IMG/VR virus record: IMGVR_UViG_3300049914_000054
Span: 1 to 26,379 of that record
DNA from: a virus
DNA length: 26,379 nucleotides
Direction: 5' to 3' (one strand)
This document shows, piece by piece, positions 15,918-23,131 of the stretch. The notes beneath the pieces were generated by a model that saw only the letters and a program-made list of their open reading frames with translations, made no database searches and had not been told where the DNA came from. The position numbers and the translations under genes were made by a program. Position 1 is the stretch's first letter, and every line of letters begins with the position of its first letter.

Positions 15918-16408
15918 GCGATTTTAGCGATGCATATGATGAGATGCTGGCAGCGGTAGTGCCGATTGCGCCGGCGTATGATGACGATATCTACGGCGTG
16001 GATTTGTCGTGTACTAGCGATGTCGATGCGGGTATGCGCGACGTGTCGGGTGTTGAGGCAGTACTACAATCTGACTACCGACGACTCTCGACCCCCCACG
16101 GATCGCTGTGCGATGCGACGAGCTCGACGCTGGTAGATCTAGACTACGGACTGGATATCATGTTGTGTCTCAATCGACGTACGTCGGCAGAGGAGATACG
16201 CGAGCTACCAAGCGCGATCGAAGCCGAGCTAATGCGCGACGATCGCCACGCGGACGTTCATGTAGATGTGACATTCCGGTCGAATATACTACGAGTGTCA
16301 ATAACGGGAACGCTTGTAGGTGCGGGACCATTTACGCTTATCGTAAGGGCTACGGATGCGGGGGTACTACTAGAGGCTATGTCGAGCAATGGCCAAGCAA
16401 TCGATTGA
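15914..16408 (+). CDS. baseplate wedge protein, Mu gp46 / T4 gp25-like
   Basis: Residues about 20-75 show the gp46/gp25 pattern: 'IYGVDLSCTSDVDAGMRDVSG' region, then 'YRRLSTPHGSLCD' and 'LVDLDYGLDIMLCLN', equivalent to 'LxRxLxTPRGSLxxDPDYGxDL'. The C-terminal part is a 'DVHVDVTFRSNILRVSITGT' beta region. The 164-residue length is typical. I chose GTG 15914, which overlaps the upstream stop as GTGA and gives an N-terminus 'MSDFSDAYDEM'; an upstream in-frame ATG at 15878 would overlap the previous gene by 40 bases. The protein joins sheath and baseplate wedges. Confidence 0.8.
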   Translation: MSDFSDAYDEMLAAVVPIAPAYDDDIYGVDLSCTSDVDAGMRDVSGVEAVLQSDYRRLSTPHGSLCDATSSTLVDLDYGLDIMLCLNRRTSAEEIRELPSAIEAELMRDDRHADVHVDVTFRSNILRVSITGTLVGAGPFTLIVRATDAGVLLEAMSSNGQAID

Positions 16409-17582
16409 GGATCTGATTACGCCGTTGACCCCCGTAGAGGTAGCGGCGAAAATTTATGAGCTTATGGTTCGGCTCCGTCTGTCCACAACGGCTTGGAAGC
16501 CGGGGGCTGTCGTACGGACGATCGTATCCGCGGTGTCGATCGTATTCGCTGCGATATCCGTACTGATCGCGAATATAGCCCGAAGTGCATTCGTGAGTAC
16601 CTCGCATGGGAAGTGGTTACGGCTTAAGGCAGCGGAGGATTATGGAATCGATTGGGTACCTGCGAGTGCAGCCGCGGGAGGACTTGTAGTTGTGAACAAC
16701 TCCGGCGGTACGTATGACTTTGAGATTGGGGATTTGATAGTCGCGTCATCTGTGACTGGGAAATACTATACGAATCAGGAGATTAAGTCTATCATTGGTG
16801 GTGGGGGTACGGTCACGATCGCGATCGCGGCCACTGAGGTAGGCTCCGAATCGTCGGCGGCTGTAGGAGATATCACGGTGGTGGTGTCCGATCAGTTAGG
16901 TCTGACGTGCTCGAATCCTGGAGCGCTCGTAGGCACAGATGATGAGACAGATGCGCACTTGCAGATCCGTATGTCGGATGCGGCGAGTGCGATATCGCCG
17001 AACGGTCCGCGGGATATCTATGAGTACGTAGCGCTGCACGTAGCGCGTATCGACGGATCTACGATCTGCGATCGCGTCGGTACATCCCTGTCGTCGACGA
17101 CGGGACACGTCACAGTCACAGTCGCTGGTCCTGACGGTCCGGTGGATGATGTGTTGGAAGTGCATGCGCGTCCCGATGGTAGTTCGGGGCTACTAACTGA
17201 TCTAGGATTTGTCGATTGGTATCTACAGCGGAGCGCAGTCCCAGCGACGGTGACACTCACGACAGCTAGCGCGACCGTAGTACCCATCGCCGTGACGTAC
17301 ACAGCGTGGGTGGTACCGAATGCGACCACACAGTCTGCTGGTCTCGATGCTGCGATTGTCGTGGCGCTGGCGTCATTCATGCGATCGCTACCGCTTGGAG
17401 GATACAAGATCCCCGGCAGTGCACAGGGGTACGCGTGGGTCGATGGTATTCGTCGCGCGATTGCGGACGTCAGTCCCAATATCTTCCGCGTCGTTGTGAG
17501 TATCCCGTCTGATAACGTTTCGCTCGATGACAGCGAAGTAGCAGCGCTGGGCACAGTCGCAGGTACGGTGGTAGCGACATGA
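16389..17582 (+). CDS. baseplate J-like wedge protein, Mu gp47-like
   Basis: The 397-residue protein fits the baseplate J family: N-terminal helices with 'AWKPGAVVRTIVSAVSIVFA', 'SAFVSTSHGKWLRLKAAEDYG' (family-like 'ATGxWLDLxAxxxxGxxR'), the beta domain starting 'GGLVVVNNSGGTYDFEIGDL', then 'GTDDETDAHLQIRMSDAAS' (family-like 'GxDxESDEALRxR') and 'GPRDIYEYVALHV'. It forms the wedge that holds the baseplate in its resting state. It overlaps the previous gene by 20 bases, more than the usual 4, and its stop overlaps the next ATG. Confidence 0.88.
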   Translation: MAKQSIEDLITPLTPVEVAAKIYELMVRLRLSTTAWKPGAVVRTIVSAVSIVFAAISVLIANIARSAFVSTSHGKWLRLKAAEDYGIDWVPASAAAGGLVVVNNSGGTYDFEIGDLIVASSVTGKYYTNQEIKSIIGGGGTVTIAIAATEVGSESSAAVGDITVVVSDQLGLTCSNPGALVGTDDETDAHLQIRMSDAASAISPNGPRDIYEYVALHVARIDGSTICDRVGTSLSSTTGHVTVTVAGPDGPVDDVLEVHARPDGSSGLLTDLGFVDWYLQRSAVPATVTLTTASATVVPIAVTYTAWVVPNATTQSAGLDAAIVVALASFMRSLPLGGYKIPGSAQGYAWVDGIRRAIADVSPNIFRVVVSIPSDNVSLDDSEVAALGTVAGTVVAT

Positions 17583-18310
17583 CTGACCTGATCAAGGCCA
17601 GAGACGCGATCAGTCGGATAGTACCCGGGTGGCTCCGCGGTACAGTGGGGGCGCGACTACTGTATGCAATCGCGGTGATTCTCGACGATTTAGTCGACTC
17701 CGCAGTCGCTGCGGTGCAGATTAGATTCCCGAATTACTACTCGGAGGCGTCGCTAGCGCGCCTTGGCGTCGATCGTGGTATCTGTCGCGGGTATGATCAA
17801 TCCGCGGAGTCATACGCTGCGCAGTTGCGACGGTGGCGGCAGGACCGCGCGATCGACGGCTCGCACGTGCCGCTTGCGCAGCAGTTGCACGCGTATTTCT
17901 CGGGGCACGATGTGCCGATTGAAATCGTCAATAACAACGGGCGCACGACTGCGATCGATGCCGCGGGGTATGTCACAATCACTGATGCCTACCCGACCTG
18001 GGATTGGGACGGACATCCCGAGTGGTGGTCGCGATTCTGGATTGTTATACATGCGCACAACATCTGGAGTACAGATGGCGTGTGGGACGACCCCGGTGTG
18101 TGGGACGACGGTGGGGTGTGGGATTGCGACGCGACGCCGGAGCAGGTCGACTCGATTCACGCAATTGTGCGCGCGTGGCGACCCCCACATGCCGAGTGCA
18201 CGAATATCATAGTGGTGCTCAAGGCGTCGGAGTGGATCCATGTCCCCGACGGGACATGGGGTGATTGTTACGGCCGGGATCCAAATCTATCCTACTGGGC
18301 TGGTGCATAA
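17579..18310 (+). CDS. baseplate wedge protein, Mu gp48 / tail protein I-like
   Basis: The 243-residue protein directly after the J-like wedge fits the gp48/tail-protein-I role. Recognisable blocks are 'LDDLVDSAVAAVQIRFPNYY', 'SLARLGVDRGICRGYDQS', 'YAAQLRRWRQDRAIDGSHV', 'WDWDGHPEWWSRFWIVIH', and 'IHAIVRAWRPPHAECTNIIV', equivalent to 'WLRRWRxxxRxxGxxxxLxxQL', 'WDWDGxxxxWSRFWVIIx' and 'IRxIVxxWKPAHxxCxNIIV' in a phage family I recall. A tandem GVWDD-x repeat (about residues 167-184) is inserted before the last block. It overlaps both neighbours (ATGA at 17579, TAATG at 18308-18312). Confidence 0.78.
   Translation: MTDLIKARDAISRIVPGWLRGTVGARLLYAIAVILDDLVDSAVAAVQIRFPNYYSEASLARLGVDRGICRGYDQSAESYAAQLRRWRQDRAIDGSHVPLAQQLHAYFSGHDVPIEIVNNNGRTTAIDAAGYVTITDAYPTWDWDGHPEWWSRFWIVIHAHNIWSTDGVWDDPGVWDDGGVWDCDATPEQVDSIHAIVRAWRPPHAECTNIIVVLKASEWIHVPDGTWGDCYGRDPNLSYWAGA
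18077..18130 (+). repeat. 18-bp tandem repeat encoding GVWDD-x
   Basis: Three consecutive 18-bp units sharing GTGTGGGACGAC (the third degenerate) encode GVWDDP, GVWDDG, GVWDCD within the gp48-like wedge gene. Related phage proteins often have a Trp/Gly-rich loop at this place. Confidence 0.85.
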
Positions 18311-18945
18311 TGAGTGAGTACATCGGTGCGAATGCGTGGCAGGATCATATAGATCTTCCCGACGGTGGGGATCGTAGGAATATGACTAACGTTGGAGTAC
18401 CACTACAGCAGTTGGCGGATCGAACATTCTACGCCTACGCGCACACTATGATCAAGGCACAGCGTGCATACGATGCGGTGTCGATCTGGCGCGTAATCGG
18501 TTCTCCGCCTATCTTCGATGCTGATCTCGTATCGGCTAGTGCGGGTATGTACACATTTCTCGGCACCACCGGAGCGGTGCTCTACTGGCCGTTCCAAGTC
18601 CCCGATCGGAGTATCATCACTGATGTGGAGATCTACGTCAGAGGAGCGACAGGGACGCGGGACGAGAACACGATGACTTTTTCGCGTATCGATCTCGATC
18701 GGATTACGATTGACGGTACGACGACGTCAATCGGATACGCTATGGATCTCATCCGTGCACCTGGATATACAGCTTATCATCCTGTGATCGTTCCCACGGT
18801 GGCGGAGTCAGTTATCTATGCAGATGCTGCGATGTACTGTATCCGTTTGACAGGCGAGCACGGTGCGGGATCGCTGGCTGGGCTTACTGCGACGCACCCG
18901 CGAGTTAAGGTGACTGCGGGATTTATCGACGGGTGGACGCCATGA
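18310..18945 (+). CDS. tail protein of unknown function at the start of the fibre region
   Basis: The 211-residue protein is not recognised. The first 55 residues are polar and helical ('MTNVGVPLQQLADRTFYAYA'), similar to the attachment segments of fibre proteins that dock on baseplates. The remainder is beta-rich ('RSIITDVEIYVRGATG', 'FSRIDLDRITIDGTTTS'), consistent with a fibre head or adaptor. The position after the last wedge gene suggests a baseplate-to-fibre connector. ATG 18310 is chosen because it overlaps the upstream stop (TAATG); a longer in-frame start at 18265 would run into the previous gene. Confidence 0.6.
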   Translation: MSEYIGANAWQDHIDLPDGGDRRNMTNVGVPLQQLADRTFYAYAHTMIKAQRAYDAVSIWRVIGSPPIFDADLVSASAGMYTFLGTTGAVLYWPFQVPDRSIITDVEIYVRGATGTRDENTMTFSRIDLDRITIDGTTTSIGYAMDLIRAPGYTAYHPVIVPTVAESVIYADAAMYCIRLTGEHGAGSLAGLTATHPRVKVTAGFIDGWTP

Positions 18946-20261
18946 ATCGATTGATCGTAGTCGTGTGTGTATGCATCTCGATGCTCGCGTGTCACCGCGA
19001 TCGCACTGTCGGGTCGATGCTAGATCCGCTCGTCGCGGGGAGTACCGCTGTGCGCGTTGATGGCGTGCAGCAGACAAGGCGTGCGGCGATTAACTTTACC
19101 AACGCCGCGGCTACGGACGATCCCGTCGAGGATATGACGACAGTTGTGCTAACTGCGAACGCCATCAATGGCCGCCTACCCGGCATGCTCGAACCTGTGC
19201 GCGCAGTCGCGACGAGCCCGATTACGTTGGCGGGGACGCAGGCGATTAGTGGTGTCATCGTAGCGGTGGGTAATAGCGTATTGACGACGGCGCAGACGAA
19301 TGCCCCGGACAATCGCCTGTGGGTAGTGGCTTCTGGTGCCTGGACGGCTAGATCGGACTTCAACGCATCGTCTGTTGTCCGCTCTGGTGTGCGCGTCCCC
19401 GTCGCCGAGGGGCTGCACTCTGGCGTGTGGCATCTCGCAACTATCGGTACGATCGCGCTAGGTACTACGTCCTTGTCATGGATCTACGACAGCGGCCTGC
19501 CGGCGCCACGTGTGGTGCGCGCCACGACAACGTCTAATATTGTGGTGTTTCAAGGCGCACAGACGCACGACGGTGTCGATCTTGTAGATGGCGATTCGGT
19601 ACTCGTAGCTGCGCAGACAGACCCCGCCCAGAACGGGATCATGGTAGTGCACGAGCCGCTTGCGATGCCGGACGGGGGTACGGGCAGTGGGTACTGGCTC
19701 CGACGGTATGACCTAGACGAAAATGCTGAACTCGTCGGCGGGCTATCCGTATACGTCCAAGAAGGTACTATTAATGCCAATACGACATGGCATATGCTTA
19801 CACCAATCACGCCCGAAGGTGGCACATGGGGTATCAGCCTTGTACCTTTGGTGTGGATTAAGGACCAGAAGCGCGCGCGCCATTTCGCCCACGTGACGAC
19901 AGGGTTGTCGCTAATTGCGGACACAGGGCCTGTACAGTTAGTATCGCTAGCATTTACGACGAGCGTTGTGGGGGACGTACATACAATCGTTTCTGGCGCC
20001 ACACTGTGCACCATGGATCAACAGTTGGCATTTACGACTTATCTGGATAGTGTACTCGTAACGGATGAGGGGTCGTATTATCAGGTAGTGCCATCGTCTG
20101 GTATGACAGCACTGCACGCCACGGGACATGTCGGTGCGGTCGCCGCTGGTGCGCATACAGTAGCAGTGAGTTGGTCATTAGTCGGCGGTGGGTCGTGCCT
20201 AATGGGGGACGGGGGGCATCAGGCAAGTCACGCGGAGCTGGTAGTGGATTCTGTGGAATGA
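18942..20261 (+). CDS. fibre-like protein with apparent lipoprotein signal peptide
   Basis: The ATG overlaps the upstream stop (ATGA). Residues 1-17 read as a short lipoprotein signal: 'MNRLIVVVCVCISMLAC' with basic residue, hydrophobic core and a terminal Cys (-3 to +1 MLAC, an imperfect lipobox). After that the protein is fibre-like: a 'DGVQQTRRAAINFTNA' segment, then two related beta domains (about 83-185 and 187-300), each with 'ITLxGxQ', 'GVxVxxGxSVLxxAQT', 'A.N.L/I.VV' and a Trp-rich end, the pattern repeated in many tail fibres, and a beta C-terminus (300-439). If translation starts instead at ATG 19017, the signal disappears and an ordinary fibre of 414 residues remains. Which start is used decides between virion fibre and outer-membrane lipoprotein. 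Confidence 0.7.
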   Translation: MNRLIVVVCVCISMLACHRDRTVGSMLDPLVAGSTAVRVDGVQQTRRAAINFTNAAATDDPVEDMTTVVLTANAINGRLPGMLEPVRAVATSPITLAGTQAISGVIVAVGNSVLTTAQTNAPDNRLWVVASGAWTARSDFNASSVVRSGVRVPVAEGLHSGVWHLATIGTIALGTTSLSWIYDSGLPAPRVVRATTTSNIVVFQGAQTHDGVDLVDGDSVLVAAQTDPAQNGIMVVHEPLAMPDGGTGSGYWLRRYDLDENAELVGGLSVYVQEGTINANTTWHMLTPITPEGGTWGISLVPLVWIKDQKRARHFAHVTTGLSLIADTGPVQLVSLAFTTSVVGDVHTIVSGATLCTMDQQLAFTTYLDSVLVTDEGSYYQVVPSSGMTALHATGHVGAVAAGAHTVAVSWSLVGGGSCLMGDGGHQASHAELVVDSVE

Positions 20262-20539
20262 TCATGACTACCTGCATCCCCTCGCCATGTCCGTATGCCG
20301 ACGCGCTCGATCGGAAATTGGATCGTATAGATCTAGCCGTGCGGGGAGATGGGACGGAGGCTAATCCTGGCGTGGTTGGGCACGTCCGGTCGCTACTAGA
20401 TGATCGTCGGCGGACGGAGCGAGGTCGCGCATGGCGGATGGCAATACTCGCCAGCGTAATCAGTGCGGTAGTAGCGTCTGTCGTTACGCACGTAATACCA
20501 ACTACAGCTCATGCGGAGGTGATTCATGACCACAGGTAA
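20258..20539 (+). CDS. small membrane protein with charged N-terminus, XhlA-like (lysis accessory candidate)
   Basis: The 93-residue protein has a charged helical N-terminal half ('DALDRKLDRIDLAVRGDG', 'LLDDRRRTERGRAWR'), one transmembrane helix (about 61-80, 'MAILASVISAVVASVVTHVI') and a short tail ending HDHR. This coiled-coil-plus-single-TM layout resembles XhlA-like proteins of phage lysis regions. The position just before a second small membrane protein and cell-wall enzymes supports a lysis role, which is inferred. ATG 20258 overlaps the upstream stop (ATGA). Confidence 0.65.
   Translation: MIMTTCIPSPCPYADALDRKLDRIDLAVRGDGTEANPGVVGHVRSLLDDRRRTERGRAWRMAILASVISAVVASVVTHVIPTTAHAEVIHDHR
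20515..20524 (+). promoter_or_regulatory. near-consensus Shine-Dalgarno for the small TM gene
   Basis: GGAGGTGATT is almost fully complementary to the 16S rRNA 3' end; the GGAGG core ends 6 bases before the ATG at 20526. It is among the strongest sites in the window. Confidence 0.8.
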
Positions 20540-20711
20540 CGTCACGCTGGACACGGTACTCGGGTGCGTAGGAGCACTATACATTCTAATCTCGACGCTT
20601 GGGAACGTCCTTCCCAAGACGTGGGGGGTGACGCAGGTATGCATGAGAATCGCTCTTGCGATTCGAAAAGCACATGTACCTGGAATCCCCGAGGAGACTA
20701 CGAAACCATGA
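20526..20711 (+). CDS. small single-TM protein, holin candidate
   Basis: The 61-residue protein has one hydrophobic helix (about 9-29, 'DTVLGCVGALYILISTLGNV'), a Pro-Lys-Thr-Trp turn and a basic amphipathic C-terminal helix ('VCMRIALAIRKAHVPG'). Size, topology, the very strong ribosome-binding site and location before two cell-wall/protein hydrolase genes suit a small holin or pore component, but no family signature confirms it. It overlaps the upstream gene by 14 bases and the downstream start by ATGA. Confidence 0.6.
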   Translation: MTTGNVTLDTVLGCVGALYILISTLGNVLPKTWGVTQVCMRIALAIRKAHVPGIPEETTKP

Positions 20712-20929
20712 AACGATTGATCGTCGCGGTAGCGCTGATTGGTTGCACTAGCGCGAGAGTACCGACTGCGGAGGACCTAGCTGTCTGCGTCACGCCTGAG
20801 ATTGTACCGATTCTCCAGGATGCGATCTGCGGCACTCCCCCACCCCCGCAGTACGCTGAGCGTGTCGCCTGGTGTCTCGCACAACAGGCGGTCAAGCGAC
20901 TGCTGGGAGCTACCCCATGCTCGCAATGA
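20708..20929 (+). CDS. small lipoprotein (spanin-like candidate)
   Basis: The 73-residue protein begins 'MKRLIVAVALIGC' with a good lipobox (L-I-G-C, lipidated Cys13). The mature part has further cysteines at about 27, 41, 56 and 71 and a short proline run (PPPP). In Gram-negative phages an outer-membrane lipoprotein with a proline-rich stretch next to holin and endolysin is often the outer spanin (Rz1-type), but this one is cysteine-rich and not nested in another frame, so that role is only a suggestion. The first eight residues closely resemble those of the fibre-like lipoprotein at 18942. It is coupled by ATGA on both sides. Confidence 0.65.
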   Translation: MKRLIVAVALIGCTSARVPTAEDLAVCVTPEIVPILQDAICGTPPPPQYAERVAWCLAQQAVKRLLGATPCSQ

Positions 20930-21204
20930 GGGTGTTGTTGGTCGCGGCGCTGGCGACGTGCCAGCGTCCACCTACCCCCGCGACGGACGACGACTGTGCA
21001 CAAGCAGAGGCCCGAGTTTTCGCACTCCAGTGCCGTACCGACACGGGAGTGCCGCTGTGGCAAACCCCGGCTGGCGCGTCGTTTCGCGACGCTTGCCGAG
21101 CTGCGCTTGCGGACGCCCCTCGCCGGGATTGGCATCCCGCGTGTATCGCGAGACTTGAGTCCTGCGCAGATTTGAATCGCGTCGTGGCTGGGGGTTGTCA
21201 ATGA
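20926..21204 (+). CDS. small Cys-containing lipoprotein-like protein
   Basis: The 92-residue protein starts 'MRVLLVAALATC' (lipobox-like L-A-T-C, less canonical because of Thr at -1), followed by a Pro/Thr segment 'QRPPTPATDDD' and at least six more cysteines. It looks like an exported or lipidated, disulfide-rich small protein. Two in-frame starts exist (20917 and 20926); 20926 makes the ATGA overlap typical of this operon. Function unknown; location suggests lysis or envelope modification. I found no homology-like motif. Confidence 0.6.
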   Translation: MRVLLVAALATCQRPPTPATDDDCAQAEARVFALQCRTDTGVPLWQTPAGASFRDACRAALADAPRRDWHPACIARLESCADLNRVVAGGCQ

Positions 21205-21998
21205 CGCGGCCGCTACCCGGGATCCAACCGGATCGACGCGAATCGCGGATTCGATATCAGCAAGAGCGATCGCTGCGATTCGGTGCCACGATCGATCCCA
21301 TCATCGTCCAGCCGATCATGGGTATCCGCAGTCAGCTATCTAATCCGTCGTGCGGCGGGCAGGCGTTTGCGGCAGGGATCGATGCGGTGCTTGGCATACC
21401 TCGCCTAGCCTCGGCGATTGGGATCTGGAAAGATGCGCGGAGACGACAGGGGAATCTACTAGACATCATGCGAGGGATCGCTCTGGAGTTTGCAGTAGAA
21501 TCACTCGTCCACTACGGCTGGCGCGCATACGTGCTCGGTGAAGATAGCCAAGATCATTCGAGTGATGACGCGCGAGAAGACACGCTAGCTGAGCAGTTGG
21601 ATGCATACGACCATCGCGAAATTGGTGTGACGCACTTCGTGCCACCACTAGGAGATCTAGACGCCGTGGACTCGGCGTTGGCGCAATCGACTACGGCGCT
21701 GGTGTTTGGCACTAGTACATCTACTGCATATAGCGATTTCCGATCTACGCCCGATCGTCCAGATGCGGTACTCGATTTAGACGTCATCGGAGACGGCTTT
21801 ACCGGTGGGCACGCGCAGCGAATCGCCGCGCGTTGGTTCATCGGGGGTGTGCGACAGTATTTGGTTCAGAATTCTTGGGGTCCGTCTTGGGGCGGTTGTC
21901 ACCTCCCCGATGGGTCGTGGCAGTCTGGGTGCGCTTGGGTCACCGAGGACGTGATCCGTTACTCGTGGGACATCCACGGTCTGGAGATACGTGTGTGA
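21201..21998 (+). CDS. papain-like (C1A) cysteine peptidase
   Basis: The 265-residue protein has the complete papain-family active site in order: Gln45 and Cys51 in 'RSQLSNPSCGGQAFAAG' (Gln six residues before Cys, as in papain's oxyanion hole), His204 in 'DGFTGGHAQRIAARW', and Asn224 in 'YLVQNSWGPSWGGC' with the hallmark NSWGxxWG. The spacing and about 220-residue catalytic span fit a mature C1A domain; there is no pro-domain and no signal peptide. C1A enzymes cut proteins, sometimes peptides of cell-wall or surface layers. Between lipoproteins and a lytic transglycosylase it probably acts in lysis, in envelope penetration from the tail, or on host proteins. It starts at ATG 21201 overlapping the upstream stop; TTG 21195 is less likely. 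Confidence 0.85.
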   Translation: MTRPLPGIQPDRRESRIRYQQERSLRFGATIDPIIVQPIMGIRSQLSNPSCGGQAFAAGIDAVLGIPRLASAIGIWKDARRRQGNLLDIMRGIALEFAVESLVHYGWRAYVLGEDSQDHSSDDAREDTLAEQLDAYDHREIGVTHFVPPLGDLDAVDSALAQSTTALVFGTSTSTAYSDFRSTPDRPDAVLDLDVIGDGFTGGHAQRIAARWFIGGVRQYLVQNSWGPSWGGCHLPDGSWQSGCAWVTEDVIRYSWDIHGLEIRV

Positions 21999-22654
21999 TT
22001 ATTCACGCGATAGTTGCAGCGCTGTTAGCTAGGGAGATATGCCCCATGCCGTACCGATGGCGCACCGATACCAATGGTGTGATCCACGTCACTGGAGATG
22101 ACGGGGAAGAGCGCATACCGGTACTATCTGGAGATTGGGTCAATAGCTATAATCACGTCGACGCCCGTTGGCGCCCGCTGGTGACTCAGGTAGCGGAGCG
22201 GTGGGGGCTAATGCCTGAGTGGTTGCTCGCGATGGCGTGGCGCGAGTCGGGCGGGGAGCCGGATTCGCACAGTGCAGACGGTGGCGTAGGTCTGATGCAG
22301 ATCACAAATCCTGCGCTCAAAGGCGGTCGCACCGATGCGCAACTGTGCGATCCCGAGACGTCGCTGGAGATCGCTGCTCGGTTCATCGCGCGTGATCTCA
22401 TCCCTCGGTACGGTCGCGATTTTCCGCGTGTCGCGGCAGCATATAACGCAGGATCCGTGCGACCGTCGTCGATGAATGCATGGGGGATGGTGTGCACGGG
22501 ATCGCATATCGACAGTGAGGTATGCGCGCTGAACTATGCGATTATCGAGCGAATGCGGTTAGAAGCGGCGGAGTTGGAGCAGACACTAGCGCTGGTATAT
22601 ACGACTAGTACGATGATGATGATACAAGATACGGAACCTAGGAGATACTCATGA
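21995..22654 (+). CDS. SLT-type lytic transglycosylase (endolysin or tail lysozyme)
   Basis: The soluble-lytic-transglycosylase core is clear: 'LLAMAWRESGGEPDSHS' with catalytic Glu84, 'DGGVGLMQITNPALKGG' (96-112) and 'RVAAAYNAGS' (145-154), the ES-GLMQ-AYNAG triad of family 23. It cleaves the MurNAc-GlcNAc bond of peptidoglycan. The start is uncertain: GTG 21995 (GTGA overlap, GGAG 8 bases upstream, adds a hydrophobic 'IIHAIVAALLA') or ATG 22046 (AGGGAG 9 bases upstream, gives 202 residues without the hydrophobic lead). The first would allow signal-arrest-like export. Its place after holin candidates suggests the endolysin; a virion-borne lysozyme is possible since tail genes follow. Confidence 0.85.
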   Translation: MIIHAIVAALLAREICPMPYRWRTDTNGVIHVTGDDGEERIPVLSGDWVNSYNHVDARWRPLVTQVAERWGLMPEWLLAMAWRESGGEPDSHSADGGVGLMQITNPALKGGRTDAQLCDPETSLEIAARFIARDLIPRYGRDFPRVAAAYNAGSVRPSSMNAWGMVCTGSHIDSEVCALNYAIIERMRLEAAELEQTLALVYTTSTMMMIQDTEPRRYS

Positions 22655-23082
22655 CTATCGGGAATACATTCGAAAACGATCTACAGAAGCTCATCTTTCA
22701 AGCGGTTGCGATTGCGGACATCGCAGAGAATGATTCATCGAGTCCTCTGACTGTACTAGAGGTTAGTCTGCATACAGCGAATCCAGATGAGACGGGGACG
22801 CAGAGTACAAGCGAAACGGCGTATACCAACTACGCCCGCGTCCCTGTGGCGCGCACCGATGCCGGTTGGACGGTGAGTGCTGCTGTTGCGTCTAACGCAG
22901 CGGAGATTGCGTTCGCTGCATGTGGTACGACCGGGGCAACGATTACACACATTGGGATCGGTACGGCACATACATCGACGGGGAAGCTGTTGTACTACGG
23001 TCAAATGACTGCGCCGCTCGTCGTGTCGACAGGGGTCACGCCGAAGATCGCACTCGGTGCACTCACTGTGACGCTCGACTAA
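22651..23082 (+). CDS. small tail-tip/fibre-associated protein
   Basis: The 143-residue protein has the outline of a common phage tail protein: a helical N-terminus ('FENDLQKLIFQAVAI'), 'LTVLEVSLHTANPDETGTQS' (family-like 'xLxVALHTADPG.xGTQ.xxEx'), 'YTNYARVPVARTDAGWTVS' ('YARVxVxRxxxxW') and a beta end with 'ATITHIGIGTAHTSTGKLLYY'. This family forms small beta-sandwich subunits near fibres. It overlaps the transglycosylase stop (ATGA) and ends in TAA before the only sizeable intergenic spacer of the fibre region. Confidence 0.75.
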   Translation: MTIGNTFENDLQKLIFQAVAIADIAENDSSSPLTVLEVSLHTANPDETGTQSTSETAYTNYARVPVARTDAGWTVSAAVASNAAEIAFAACGTTGATITHIGIGTAHTSTGKLLYYGQMTAPLVVSTGVTPKIALGALTVTLD

Positions 23083-23090
23083 CTCCGAGA

Positions 23091-23123
23091 GGGGGGGGAT
23101 CGGATCGGATCGGATCGGATCGG
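23091..23123. repeat. G8 tract plus five ATCGG microsatellite units
   Basis: In the 49-bp gap between two tail genes there are eight consecutive G (23091-23098) followed by ATCGG five times (23099-23123), running straight into the GGAGGG ribosome-binding site (about 23122-23127) of the next gene. Simple repeats of this kind are prone to slippage and would alter spacing or structure near the start. Confidence 0.95.
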
Positions 23124-23131
23124 AGGGTACT

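Noticed and set aside
23091-23123. ATCGG repeats considered as replication iterons or an origin
   Set aside because: Units are only 5 bp, there is no AT-rich stretch or initiator gene nearby, and they run directly into a ribosome-binding site between tail genes.
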